Assembly: GCA_017430085.1 (NCBI GenBank)
Contig: JAFRNR010000026.1
Coordinates: 1-43,135 of the forward strand
Reading direction: 5' to 3'
DNA: 43,135 nt
From: Lachnospiraceae bacterium
GTDB lineage: Bacteria; Bacillota; Clostridia; Lachnospirales; Lachnospiraceae
The notes below the pieces were generated by a model. That model did not search any database, had not been told where the DNA came from, and saw nothing but the letters and a program-made list of their open reading frames with translations. The first letter of the stretch is position 1. Every line of letters starts with the position of its first letter. Below are positions 1 through 7,334 of this stretch, in pieces. Made by a program: the position numbers and the translations under genes.

Positions 1-151
1 GATATTCCGGCAGCCAGCATACGGCGGAATGGAAACCGCCCCAAACGGGCTTTTCGATTACTACTTTCACTGTTTCCCGTCCATCGATCATTTTGCTCTC
101 CGAATGAACGATTTCCGTTTCATCGCTCAATGTCATGAATGGATAAATCAT
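1..151 (-). CDS. Hypothetical protein, N-terminal part only (runs off the window)
   Basis: The reverse strand has an AGGAGG ribosome-binding site about 8 nt before an ATG at 151. The frame stays open to the window edge and gives 50 residues that begin MIYPFMTLSDETEIVHSE and include a GGFHSAVCWLPEY stretch. No family is certain; the style is that of small clostridial proteins of unknown function that often sit in accessory loci. It follows the acetyltransferase gene on the same strand after a gap of about 40 bp, so the two may be cotranscribed. The C-terminus is missing here. Confidence 0.6.
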   Translation of the reverse strand, partial: MIYPFMTLSDETEIVHSESKMIDGRETVKVVIEKPVWGGFHSAVCWLPEY

Positions 152-191
152 GCTTCGCTTCCTCCTTTTTGAAGCGTATGCCCGCGAACCG

Positions 192-635
192 TCACGCAAG
201 GATGATCCAATATCGCTGTTCGGTTTCGCCGTCCTCGTTGACGAATTCGTTTTCCAGCACACCGCCGTTTCGGATGATGGTTTTGGCGGAAGCCGCGTTC
301 TCCTTGTCGCAGGTCATGAGCACCCGGTCAATCCCCAGCTTTTTGCATTCCATCAAGGCCAGGCGCACGATTTCCGTGCCGTAGCCCTTTCCCCGCTCGC
401 TGGGCCGGATGCCGTCGCCGATATGCCCGCCCGTTTGAAGCAGCGTGTCATTCAGGTAATGCCGGATGTTTACCGCGCCCAGCAGCCGGTTCCTGCCCTC
501 GTCCAGCAGGAAGAACACCGAATCGGGCACCCGGTTTTCCGTGGGCGCTTTCAGCTCCAATTGCTCCAGATAATGGTCAAAATCATGGCAATCATTTTTG
601 AAAATCGCCCAGGGAGAACCGTCCCCGTAACCCAC
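192..635 (-). CDS. GNAT-family N-acetyltransferase (COG3981-like), apparently short at the N-terminus
   Basis: The protein has 147 residues. The GNAT acetyl-CoA-binding signature is clear: GHIGDGIRPSERGKGYGTE matches motif A (R/Q-x-x-G-x-G/A), and a DKENAASAKTIIRNGG helix-strand and a final YWI strand follow. Homologues of this predicted acetyltransferase group usually have about 25-35 more N-terminal residues. Here the only start is a GTG at 635 without a good ribosome-binding site. The frame stays open upstream into the end of the nucleotidase gene (stop at 667) but offers no other start nearby. The protein is either a short variant or a 5'-trimmed relic. The acceptor substrate cannot be predicted. 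Confidence 0.7.
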   Translation of the reverse strand: MGYGDGSPWAIFKNDCHDFDHYLEQLELKAPTENRVPDSVFFLLDEGRNRLLGAVNIRHYLNDTLLQTGGHIGDGIRPSERGKGYGTEIVRLALMECKKLGIDRVLMTCDKENAASAKTIIRNGGVLENEFVNEDGETEQRYWIILA

Positions 636-666
636 CTGCGGGCCGCCGGAATACCGGCCCGCGCCT

Positions 667-2133
667 TTACTCCACCAGTTCGATCCGTCCCTCGACGTGC
701 GCGTCGAGGCGGTCGTGCGTGGCGAAATATTCTTCGATGATGTTATTCACGGACACCGCGATCACGCGGGGCCGCGCGACGGCTTTCACTTCCACCAGCG
801 GGACGCCCAGGAACTCGTCAAAGTTCGTGTAGTGGTAGTTCTGCAGCGCGATCTTCAACTTCATGTCGTCCGTGACGTCCTTGCCGCGGAACTGCAGCTG
901 CTCCAGCACGCGCGTCGTTTTGTTGTAGCGGATGTGCACGCCGTTGGAGAACTGATAGAATTCGGTCTCGCCCAGCCAGGCGTCGTCCCGCATGATGTGT
1001 TTGATCATGCGGCGGAACTGCGCGCCCGTGACGGTGACCATCCAGAGACAGTCGTCGAACGGTGTGTTCTCCACCATGTCCTGGTACTCGATCAGCGGAC
1101 CGAGTTCCTTCTTACGGATGCTGCCGGAGCCCATCATCATAATGTCGAAGCTGCTCTCCCACTGGAGGGCGTCCGTGTACAGGTTGCCCATCTCCGTCTC
1201 CTGCTCGCGGGACGGATGGGTCAGCCGGCGGGCCCAGCGGGTGATCACGCGCTTGTATTTGCTGTCCGTTTCGGTGCGGTAGCTTTCCAGCAGTTCTTCC
1301 ATCACCTCGTCCTTCAGCGCGGTCTTTTCATTGATGGGCACACAGGTCCAGTCCAGTTTCTGGATGTTCTTGCGCATGCCGTCGTAGATCAGGTCCAGGC
1401 GGCCGATGATCCCGGTGCCGGTGCCGGCCTGGACGATCGGGATGCCGTTCACCACCTCCGGCGCCTCCATGAACGTATGCGAGTGGCCGCCGATGATCAG
1501 GTCCACGCCGCAGCCCGGATCCAGCGCTTCGGCCAGCTCGCGGTCCTTCTCCAGCCCGATATGGGTCAGCAGGATGGTCAGGCTGGTCTTGGTGGTGCGG
1601 TAGTTGTCGCAGATCACTTCAACCTCGCGCGCCGCCGCCTTCACGTCCACGAAACTCCCGATGATGCGCTCCTGGCGCGTGGAGGCCAGCACTTCCTCGG
1701 TCAGGATGCCGATGAAGAGGATCTTCATCCCGTCGATCTCCACGTTCAGGTACGGCTGGAAAAGCCGGGCATTGTTCATGGTGACGAACAGGTTGGCGTT
1801 GATGATCGGGAAGCGGGCGCATTTTTCCAGGAACAGCAGATGCGCCAGGCCGTAGTCCACCTCGTGGTTGCCCACGGTGGCCACGTCGGGCCTGAGCACG
1901 TTCATCAGGTCGATGGTGGAAAGGCCTTCGTATTCGGAGTCGATGACGGAACCGCGGAACATGTCGCCCGCGTTCACGTACAGGACGTTTTCCTCCTGCT
2001 CCCGGACTTTGTTGATGTAACCGGACAGGCGGGGCAGGCCGGCGGTCTCCAGGCCGTCAGCGCCGGTACGGGGGAGGAAATCGCCGTGCATGTCGTTGGA
2101 ATGCAGGATGGTCAGTTTCTTCATGCGTGCCAT
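667..2133 (-). CDS. Cytoplasmic bifunctional metallophosphatase / 5'-nucleotidase
   Basis: The protein has 488 residues and belongs to the UshA/YfkN 5'-nucleotidase superfamily, whose members hydrolyse nucleotides and related phosphoesters at a two-metal centre. The metal-binding motifs appear in order: LHSNDMHG near residue 9, NAGDMFRGS near 54, VGNHEVDYG near 87, a THIG histidine near 190 and GGHSHT near 215. The C-terminal half carries the nucleotidase domain, with a GSGSIR segment and PFDD. There is no signal peptide, unlike secreted UshA, so a cytosolic salvage or housekeeping role is inferred. The ATG at 2133 follows an AAGGAGG site. The gene lies 64 bp downstream of serS, and that gap contains a palindromic repeat that could separate the transcripts. 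Confidence 0.9.
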   Translation of the reverse strand: MARMKKLTILHSNDMHGDFLPRTGADGLETAGLPRLSGYINKVREQEENVLYVNAGDMFRGSVIDSEYEGLSTIDLMNVLRPDVATVGNHEVDYGLAHLLFLEKCARFPIINANLFVTMNNARLFQPYLNVEIDGMKILFIGILTEEVLASTRQERIIGSFVDVKAAAREVEVICDNYRTTKTSLTILLTHIGLEKDRELAEALDPGCGVDLIIGGHSHTFMEAPEVVNGIPIVQAGTGTGIIGRLDLIYDGMRKNIQKLDWTCVPINEKTALKDEVMEELLESYRTETDSKYKRVITRWARRLTHPSREQETEMGNLYTDALQWESSFDIMMMGSGSIRKKELGPLIEYQDMVENTPFDDCLWMVTVTGAQFRRMIKHIMRDDAWLGETEFYQFSNGVHIRYNKTTRVLEQLQFRGKDVTDDMKLKIALQNYHYTNFDEFLGVPLVEVKAVARPRVIAVSVNNIIEEYFATHDRLDAHVEGRIELVE

Positions 2134-2156
2134 GGGGAACCTCCTTGGGGGAAATC

Positions 2157-2181
2157 TGACAAAGGAACCGTCCCCTTGTCA
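2157..2181. repeat. Extragenic palindrome, TGACAAAGG family, copy 1
   Basis: This 25-bp imperfect palindrome, TGACAAAGG..CCCCTTGTCA, lies between serS and the nucleotidase gene. Three related copies occur at 4445-4469, 4491-4515 and 4556-4574. It could form a hairpin in the serS transcript. It lacks a good U-run, so it looks more like a dispersed repeat than a dedicated terminator. Confidence 0.65.
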
Positions 2182-2197
2182 GATTGCGGTTTGCTCT

Positions 2198-3478
2198 TTA
2201 CTGCAGTTTTTCCTTGCCGCCCATGTACGGCCGCAGCACCTCCGGGATCAGCACGCTGCCGTCAGCCTGCAGGTTGTTCTCCAGGAAGGCGATCAGCATG
2301 CGGGGCGGGGCCACCACCGTGTTGTTCAGCGTGTGGGGCAGGTAGGTGCGGCCGTCCGCGCCTTTGACGCGCATCTTCAGGCGGCGGGCCTGGGCGTCGC
2401 CCAGGTTGGAGCAGGAGCAGACCTCGAAATATTTCTGCTGGCGGGGGCTCCAGGCCTCGATATCGCAGGACTTGACCTTCAGATCCGCCAGGTCGCCGCT
2501 GCAGCATTCCAGCTGGCGGACGGGGATGTCCAGGCTGCGGAACAGTTCCACGCTCCAGCGCCACATCTGCTCATACCACTTCATGGAATCCTCGGGCCTG
2601 CAGACCACGATCATCTCCTGCTTTTCAAACTGGTGGATGCGGTAGACGCCGCGCTCCTCGATGCCGTGGGCGCCCTTTTCCTTGCGGAAGCAGGGGCTGT
2701 AGCTGGTCAGCGTCTGCGGCAGCGTGTCCTCCGGAATGATCTGGTCGATGAATTTGCCGATCATGGAGTGCTCGCTGGTCCCGATCAGGTACAGGTCCTC
2801 GCCCTCGATCTTGTACATCATCGCGTCCATGTCGGACTGGCTCATGACGCCCTCCACCACGTTGCCGTGGATCATGAAGGGCGGGATGCAGAAGGTGAAC
2901 CCCTTGTCGATCATGAAATCCCGCGCATAGGCGATAACCGCCTCATGCAGGCGGGCGATGTCGCCCATCAGGTAGTAGAAGCCGTTCCCGGAAACGCGGC
3001 CGGCGGCGTCCATGTCGATGCCGTGGAAGCGCTCCATGATCTCCGTGTGGTAGGGGATGGGGAAATCCGGGACGAGCGGCTCGCCGAAGCGCTCCACTTC
3101 CACGTTTTCGGAGTCATCTTTGCCCAGCGGCACAGAGGGGTCGATGATATTGGGGATCAGCAGCATCTTTTTGTGCAGCGCCGCTTCCACCTCGCGCTCG
3201 CGGGCGGTCAGCTCGTCGATGCGGGCGCCGTCCGCGGAGACTTCGGCCTTCACCTTCTCCGCTTCGTCGCGTTTGCCCTGGCCCATCAGCTTGCCGATCT
3301 CCTTGGACAGGCGGTTGCGGGTGGCCCTGAGTTCTTCCACTTCCTGCTTGACGGCGCGGTTTTCCGCGTCCAGCGCGATGACTTCGTCCACCAGGGGGAG
3401 CTTCGCGTCCTGGTATTTGTTCCGGATGTTCTGTCTTACCGTTTCCGCGTTGTCGCGGATGAATTTGATGTCCAGCAT
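2198..3478 (-). CDS. serS: Seryl-tRNA synthetase
   Basis: The 426-residue class II aminoacyl-tRNA synthetase charges tRNA(Ser) with serine in the cytosol. It begins MLDIKFIRDNAETVRQN and has the long N-terminal antiparallel coiled-coil arm (about residues 30-100, rich in E/K/R) that grips the tRNA(Ser) long variable arm. The catalytic core follows, with the TSEHSMIG substrate loop, motif 2 around CFRKEKGAHG..GVYRIHQFEKQE, and motif 3 near NNTVVAPPRMLIAFLEN. The length is normal for the family. The start at 3478 is 11 bp downstream of the AraC-type gene, so the two may share a transcript, which is an unusual pairing. Confidence 0.97.
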   Translation of the reverse strand: MLDIKFIRDNAETVRQNIRNKYQDAKLPLVDEVIALDAENRAVKQEVEELRATRNRLSKEIGKLMGQGKRDEAEKVKAEVSADGARIDELTAREREVEAALHKKMLLIPNIIDPSVPLGKDDSENVEVERFGEPLVPDFPIPYHTEIMERFHGIDMDAAGRVSGNGFYYLMGDIARLHEAVIAYARDFMIDKGFTFCIPPFMIHGNVVEGVMSQSDMDAMMYKIEGEDLYLIGTSEHSMIGKFIDQIIPEDTLPQTLTSYSPCFRKEKGAHGIEERGVYRIHQFEKQEMIVVCRPEDSMKWYEQMWRWSVELFRSLDIPVRQLECCSGDLADLKVKSCDIEAWSPRQQKYFEVCSCSNLGDAQARRLKMRVKGADGRTYLPHTLNNTVVAPPRMLIAFLENNLQADGSVLIPEVLRPYMGGKEKLQ

Positions 3479-3489
3479 GGTTTTTGTCC

Positions 3490-4338
3490 TTATATGTTGA
3501 TAGATTGATAACTTCCGGCGTTCCGGCGGAATTGCTGGCGGTACTGGCCGGGGCTCACGTCCATGAGTTTGTGGAACGTGGAGATGAAATTGGAATTGTT
3601 CTTGAATCCGGCGTTCCGGCCCGATTCCTGCACGGAGCAGCCCCGGCGCAGGAAATCCGCCGCATACCGGATCCGCACCGCCGCGATATACTGGCCCACG
3701 CTGATCCCGGTGGCCGCCTTGAAGATGCGGCAGAGGTAGTGCTTGTTGTAAAAGAACTTCTCCGCCACTTCCTCCAGGCTCAGGCTGCCCGCGGGATTAT
3801 CCCGGATATAGCGGACGATAGGGCTGATGCGCCCGAAGTTTTTATCGCCCTCCTGCTCCGGCGTCCGCAGGTCATGGCCGCCCTCGCGGCTCAGCTCGCC
3901 CAGCCGGACAAGGAGTTCCAGAAACGCCAGATTCCGCCGGAGGTCCGCGCCGAACGCATCCGGTCCGGCCAAGCAGGCCCGGAACAGCGGTTCCGTTTCC
4001 CGGATCTCCGCCTCGTTCAGGCAGAGCGCCCCGGCGCCTTCCCCGCGGAAGATCTCCAGCAGGTCCGTGCTCCCGCCGCAGAACGGCCGGACGGCTTCCG
4101 GATCGAAGCGGATGACGGTCCTCGCATATTCCGCGCCGGGCAGCGCCACCGACATGTGCAGCACGCCCGCCGGGATCAGCAGTACCGTCCCGCGGCCGGC
4201 CCGGATCATCTCCGCTTCCCGCAGGACCGTGCACGTCCCGCCGGTCACGAATACGATCTCACAGGAATCATGGAAACGGAACGGCTCCGTCTCCCTGGCC
4301 ACGTCTCTCTTCAGTTCTGCTTCAAACAGGCCTTTCAT
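3490..4338 (-). CDS. AraC-family transcriptional regulator with N-terminal cupin-like sensor
   Basis: The 282-residue protein has an N-terminal beta-rich region (about 1-110; HDSCEIVFVTGG.., LLIPAGVLHMS) typical of the AraC cupin ligand-binding fold. The C-terminal double helix-turn-helix (about 180-275) includes SLSLEEVAEKFFYNKHYLCRIFKAATG and the signature GFKNNSNFISTFHKLMDVSPGQYR. The ligand is unknown; in this class it is often a sugar or other small metabolite. A GAGGAG-like site precedes the ATG at 4338. The gene may be cotranscribed with serS, 11 bp downstream. No obvious catabolic target lies beside it. Confidence 0.9.
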   Translation of the reverse strand: MKGLFEAELKRDVARETEPFRFHDSCEIVFVTGGTCTVLREAEMIRAGRGTVLLIPAGVLHMSVALPGAEYARTVIRFDPEAVRPFCGGSTDLLEIFRGEGAGALCLNEAEIRETEPLFRACLAGPDAFGADLRRNLAFLELLVRLGELSREGGHDLRTPEQEGDKNFGRISPIVRYIRDNPAGSLSLEEVAEKFFYNKHYLCRIFKAATGISVGQYIAAVRIRYAADFLRRGCSVQESGRNAGFKNNSNFISTFHKLMDVSPGQYRQQFRRNAGSYQSINI

Positions 4339-4368
4339 CCCGGCTCCTCGTATCCGGCGGTAGTCAAC

Positions 4369-4397
4369 ATATTACACAAAACCCCCGCCTTTGGCAA
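4369..4397 (-). promoter_or_regulatory. Candidate sigma-A promoter for the AraC-serS transcript
   Basis: On the minus strand TTGCCA (4397-4392) is followed by a 17-bp spacer and TAATAT (4374-4369), about 30 bp before the AraC ATG. Each box has one or two mismatches to consensus. Confidence 0.5.
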
Positions 4398-4444
4398 GGA
4401 TTTTTTTGTAAATTTTGTTGAAATTATCCGCTCTTCTGATAAGA

Positions 4445-4574
4445 TGACAGAGGGACGGTTCTTTTGTCATCTTTTGGCAGGCCGTTAGCCTGACAGAGGG
4501 ACGGTTCCTTTGTCAGAATTTGACGGGCCGTTGACACAACGGCCCCTACGCAGCGAGGCGGTTCCTTTGTCAGA
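4445..4574. repeat. Cluster of extragenic palindromes upstream of mnmA
   Basis: Two full copies of the TGACAGAGGGACGGTT..TTTGTCA palindrome occur at 4445-4469 and 4491-4515. A degenerate third copy lies at 4556-4574. Between them is a different perfect hairpin, GGGCCGTTG-ACA-CAACGGCCC (4525-4545), followed by CTACG. The same hairpin-plus-CTACG design recurs at 22381-22406. The array fills most of the 262-bp gap between the divergent AraC and mnmA genes. Confidence 0.75.
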
Positions 4575-4600
4575 TCTCCTCCCGTTTGAACAGGATTTTT

Positions 4601-5665
4601 ATGAAAGCTTTGATCGCCATGTCCGGCGGCGTCGATTCCAGCGTCGCCGCGTACCTGATGCAGCAGAACGGCTTTGACTGCGCCGGCTGCACGATGAAAC
4701 TGTATACGAACGAGGACGCAGCCGTTCCCGCCGGGAAGACCTGCTGCACGCTCGACGATACCGAAGACGCCCGCCGGGTCGCCTTCCGCCTCGGCATGCC
4801 CTTCTACGTATTCAATTATACCGACGAATTCCGCCGCTGCGTCATCCGCGAATTCGCCGAAGCCTATCAGAACGCGCAGACCCCGAACCCCTGCATCAGC
4901 TGCAACCGCTACCTCAAATTCGGCGCGCTGATGGAGCGGGCCCGCGTCCTGGGCTACGACGTCGTGGCCACCGGCCACTACGCCCGCATCCGCTTCGACG
5001 GCGAACGCTACCACCTCCACACCGCCGCCTACCTGGAAAAGGACCAGAGCTACGTCCTCTACAGCCTGACCCAGGAACAGCTGGCGCATACGGCCTTCCC
5101 GCTGGGTGAACTGAGCAAGGCGGAGGTGCGGCAGATCGCGGCCTCCCTGGACCTGCCCGTGGCGGAAAAAGCGGAGAGCCAGGACATCTGCTTCGTCCCG
5201 GACGGTAATTACGCCGCGGTGGTCGAGGCCTGCACCGGCGTGCCGTCCGTCCCCGGGGATTTCGTGACCGAAGACGGCCGCGTGCTCGGCCGCCACAAAG
5301 GCATCATCCACTATACCCTCGGCCAGCGGAAGGGCCTCGGGCTCGCCCTGCCCGCCCCCCTGTATGTGATCCGCCTCGATCCGGAGAAAAACCAGGTGGT
5401 CCTCGGCCCCTCCGAAGCCCTGTTCCGCCGCGATGTGGCCGTCCGCGACTTCCACTGGATCAGCGGCGAAGCCCCCGCCGGCCCCGTGGAGGGCCAGGCC
5501 AAGCTCCGTTATCGCCAGAAAGCCGCCCCCGTGACGGCCTTCCCGCAGGACGACGGCTCGGTCCTGCTCTTATTCGCAGAGCCGCAGCGCGCCCCGACCC
5601 CCGGCCAGTCCGCCGTCCTGTATCAGGGCGACGAGGTTTTGGGCGGCGGGATCATCGAGTTATAA
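4601..5665 (+). CDS. mnmA: tRNA-specific 2-thiouridylase MnmA
   Basis: MnmA uses ATP to adenylate U34 of tRNA(Lys/Glu/Gln) and replaces O2 with sulfur, giving s2U34. The ATG at 4601 is chosen because it sits 5 nt after an AGGA motif and places the PP-loop SGGVDSS at residues 8-14; an in-frame TTG at 4586 would only add a tail. The protein has 354 residues. The catalytic cysteine pair is visible as Cys98 in NPCISCN and Cys197 in SQDICFV, and GHYAR lies near 125-129. The C-terminal beta-barrel is complete. The same window encodes MnmE and MnmG, which build the 5-substituent on the same base. The gene stands alone between accessory sequences. Confidence 0.96.
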   Translation: MKALIAMSGGVDSSVAAYLMQQNGFDCAGCTMKLYTNEDAAVPAGKTCCTLDDTEDARRVAFRLGMPFYVFNYTDEFRRCVIREFAEAYQNAQTPNPCISCNRYLKFGALMERARVLGYDVVATGHYARIRFDGERYHLHTAAYLEKDQSYVLYSLTQEQLAHTAFPLGELSKAEVRQIAASLDLPVAEKAESQDICFVPDGNYAAVVEACTGVPSVPGDFVTEDGRVLGRHKGIIHYTLGQRKGLGLALPAPLYVIRLDPEKNQVVLGPSEALFRRDVAVRDFHWISGEAPAGPVEGQAKLRYRQKAAPVTAFPQDDGSVLLLFAEPQRAPTPGQSAVLYQGDEVLGGGIIEL

Positions 5666-5697
5666 TAAGCTTTGAGCCGCATGCCTGCAGAGGTGAT

Positions 5698-6081
5698 ATG
5701 ATGCCCAGCCTTATTGACGAATATGTTGAAAATATAGCAAAGATGAAGTTATCACCAGATGATTACTGTGATAAGATAAAGGTGAAAAATCATAATAGGA
5801 TTTCTGTTCGAAACAGGAAAATAGCTGCTATAATCAATACTAAGAACGAAGATCTTAAGGATGATTTTGCAAACCTTCTTAATTCGGCTGATCACGACAC
5901 AAGATTAAGGGTTGCCCATCATATTTTGGAGATAATGACCTATGACAAAGCAATAAGGATTAAAGCGCTGGAAATAATAGAAGAGGAATCAAAGAACAGT
6001 AAGGATGAGGTTGATCGTTTTGGACAAAAGATATGGCTTCAAGACTACTATAATACGCATCCTGAAGATGTAAAACAATGA
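5698..6081 (+). CDS. Small AT-rich protein of unknown function (possibly DUF2019-like)
   Basis: The 127-residue helical protein starts at paired ATGs (5698 and 5701) behind an AGAGGTG site. Residues about 60-100 (ADHDTRLRVAHHILEIMTY, then KALEIIEEE) read like a short helical-repeat domain of the DUF2019 type, but this assignment is tentative. The gene is much more AT-rich than mnmA 33 bp upstream. With the broken gene that follows, it suggests a horizontally acquired patch. Small proteins of this kind sometimes act as immunity or anti-toxin factors, but nothing here proves it. Confidence 0.6.
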   Translation: MMPSLIDEYVENIAKMKLSPDDYCDKIKVKNHNRISVRNRKIAAIINTKNEDLKDDFANLLNSADHDTRLRVAHHILEIMTYDKAIRIKALEIIEEESKNSKDEVDRFGQKIWLQDYYNTHPEDVKQ

Positions 6082-6178
6082 TTATGACAACTTTAGTTTT
6101 TTAGCTGAAATGGATACCGTGAACCTTTTGAATAATAGAGCGAAATAACTGTTTTTTATCATAAAGGGGAATCAAGTC

Positions 6179-6452
6179 ATGTGTTATTTTCTATACGGTT
6201 CATTATCTGGAGATGTTTCTGAGTCAGAATATGTCGATGTTAAGAATCAATATGGCGTAAAAATCTCGCTTGGAACTAAGCAATTTGATTGCAGATCTTT
6301 CTGTTCTTCCCGGTGCTAAACAGATCAACATTTGCAAAACATGGGCGGGAAAACAGAATAAAAAAGAAATAAAGATGAAACTCAGCGATACAGATTTGCC
6401 GATATTTCTTGCTGATTTGAAAGAAAACATTTTGTATAGTTTAGATATTTAG
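6179..6452 (+). pseudogene. Frameshifted or internally deleted gene remnant
   Basis: An ATG at 6179 with an AAGGGG site opens a frame that reads MCYFLYGSLSGDVSESEYVDVK and then LGTKQ, and stops near 6317. From about 6270 a different frame reads DLSVLPGAKQINICKTW.. and ends in DLPIFLADLKENILYSLDI before a stop. The two halves look like the ends of one protein joined out of frame, probably after an internal deletion near 6265-6285. The family is not recognised. The region is AT-rich and lies in the accessory patch between mnmA and the toxin-antitoxin pair. Confidence 0.55.
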
Positions 6453-6482
6453 TGTTTGCAAAATAATTGTGTTGTTCTCTCA

Positions 6483-6510
6483 GGGCGGCCGCGGCCGCCC
6501 GTATTTTTCT
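6483..6510 (+). terminator. Palindrome followed by T-rich tail
   Basis: A perfect 18-bp GC palindrome (6483-6500, GGGCGGCC..GGCCGCCC) is followed by GTATTTTTCTTTATT. It probably terminates transcripts coming from the accessory patch. It is also one of several GGGCGGCC-type palindromes in the window's intergenic gaps. Confidence 0.6.
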
Positions 6511-6531
6511 TTATTGTTATTAATTGTCTGC

Positions 6532-6828
6532 TTACCCGTTTGCCCGCTTCACAGGAACAAACTCTACCCGTAAAGTCATCCCCATTCCGCCTGCCAGACG
6601 CTGCAGCGTCCGGATGGACGGATTGGCATTCCCATTCTCCAGCTTGCTGATATCACCCTGCGCGATACCGGTCCGTTCCGAAAGTTCCTTTTGTGTCAGC
6701 CCCGCCCGGCGGCGGGCATCGATCAGCGCCCGGATCACGGCGCGTTCCGGCTGCAGAGCTTCATATTCCTTGCGGAATTCGGGATCCCGGAGCTGCTCTT
6801 CCAAATAATCGTTAAATCTGCTGCTCAT
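6532..6828 (-). CDS. XRE-family antitoxin (HigA-like)
   Basis: The 98-residue protein has an N-terminal toxin-wrapping helix region (RFNDYLEEQLRDPEFRKEYEAL, about 4-25). A Cro/C1 helix-turn-helix follows (AGLTQKELSERTGIAQGDISKLENG, about 42-66), with the usual PSIRTLQRLAGGMGMTLRVEFVP continuation. It is the second gene of the pair and overlaps the toxin gene by 17 bp (6812-6828), which fits toxin-first higBA organisation. In such systems the antitoxin neutralises the toxin and binds the operon promoter; a palindrome in the promoter spacer at 7210-7219 is a likely operator. Confidence 0.9.
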   Translation of the reverse strand: MSSRFNDYLEEQLRDPEFRKEYEALQPERAVIRALIDARRRAGLTQKELSERTGIAQGDISKLENGNANPSIRTLQRLAGGMGMTLRVEFVPVKRANG

Positions 6829-7183
6829 TTTCCCGCCCCTTTCGTTCCAGATAATCTTTCCGATATCGTTTTGCTTTATCGGTCTCGCTCCGCGGTGTCT
6901 TTTGTGTCTTTTTGATAAAACCGTTGGTCAGAATAATATGCCTGTCATAGTAAAAGAAATACAGGATCCTCGTGATACCGGTCCCCGCTTTGGCCCGCAG
7001 TTCAAATATCCCCTCGGATAAATATTTGGAATACGGTTCCCGGAGTTCGTTTCCGTTCTCCTGAAGAAGCACGATCATGCTAACGGTCTTCGCCCGCGTT
7101 TTTTTGTCCAGACTTTCCAGAAAGTCTTTCGCAGGCTGTTCTCCGTTCGTTTTTACATAAAAAACAACTGTAAATAATGACAT
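6812..7183 (-). CDS. RelE/HigB-type (Gp49-like) toxin
   Basis: The 123-residue protein matches the HigB/Gp49 branch of the RelE superfamily, whose members usually cleave mRNA on the ribosome. Visible hallmarks are an N-terminal FYVKTNGEQPAKDFLESLDKK segment, the LSEGIFELRAKAGTGITRILYFF beta-sheet core with conserved Arg residues, and a C-terminal IILTNGFIKKTQKTPRSE..KAKRYRKDY helix. The ATG at 7183 follows AAGGAGAA. It precedes and overlaps the antitoxin gene. The cluster stands in a strain-variable gap downstream of gyrA. Confidence 0.88.
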   Translation of the reverse strand: MSLFTVVFYVKTNGEQPAKDFLESLDKKTRAKTVSMIVLLQENGNELREPYSKYLSEGIFELRAKAGTGITRILYFFYYDRHIILTNGFIKKTQKTPRSETDKAKRYRKDYLERKGRENEQQI

Positions 7184-7201
7184 TCATTATTTCTCCTTGT
7201 T

Positions 7202-7230
7202 AATATATAGGATATATCCCATCTTGTCAA
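7202..7230 (-). promoter_or_regulatory. Promoter with palindromic operator for the toxin-antitoxin operon
   Basis: On the minus strand a perfect TTGACA (7230-7225), a 17-bp spacer and TATATT (7207-7202) lie 18 bp before the toxin start. The spacer holds the perfect palindrome GGATATATCC (7210-7219), which suits binding by a dimeric XRE antitoxin and therefore autoregulation. Confidence 0.75.
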
Positions 7231-7304
7231 GCCGGTTTTATATTTTCCGGCTGTTTTCTTATTCATTTTTAATAGGGAAAATATCAGAAAACAGAATAGA
7301 ACCG

Positions 7305-7325
7305 GGGGCGGGCAATGCCCGCCCC
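7305..7325 (-). terminator. GC-rich hairpin at the 3' end of gyrA
   Basis: The stem GGGGCGGGCA / TGCCCGCCCC (7305-7314 with 7316-7325) begins 10 bp after the gyrA stop on the minus strand. A loose T-rich tract (CGGTTCTATTCTGTTTTC) follows. It is probably the end of the dnaN-gyrA operon, although the U-run is interrupted. Confidence 0.5.
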
Positions 7326-7334
7326 GTCGTCATG

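Noticed and set aside
697-2367. Long open frame opposite the nucleotidase and serS genes
   Set aside because: It is antisense to well-identified genes, has a His/Val/Arg-rich composition typical of a GC-rich shadow frame and has no ribosome-binding site.
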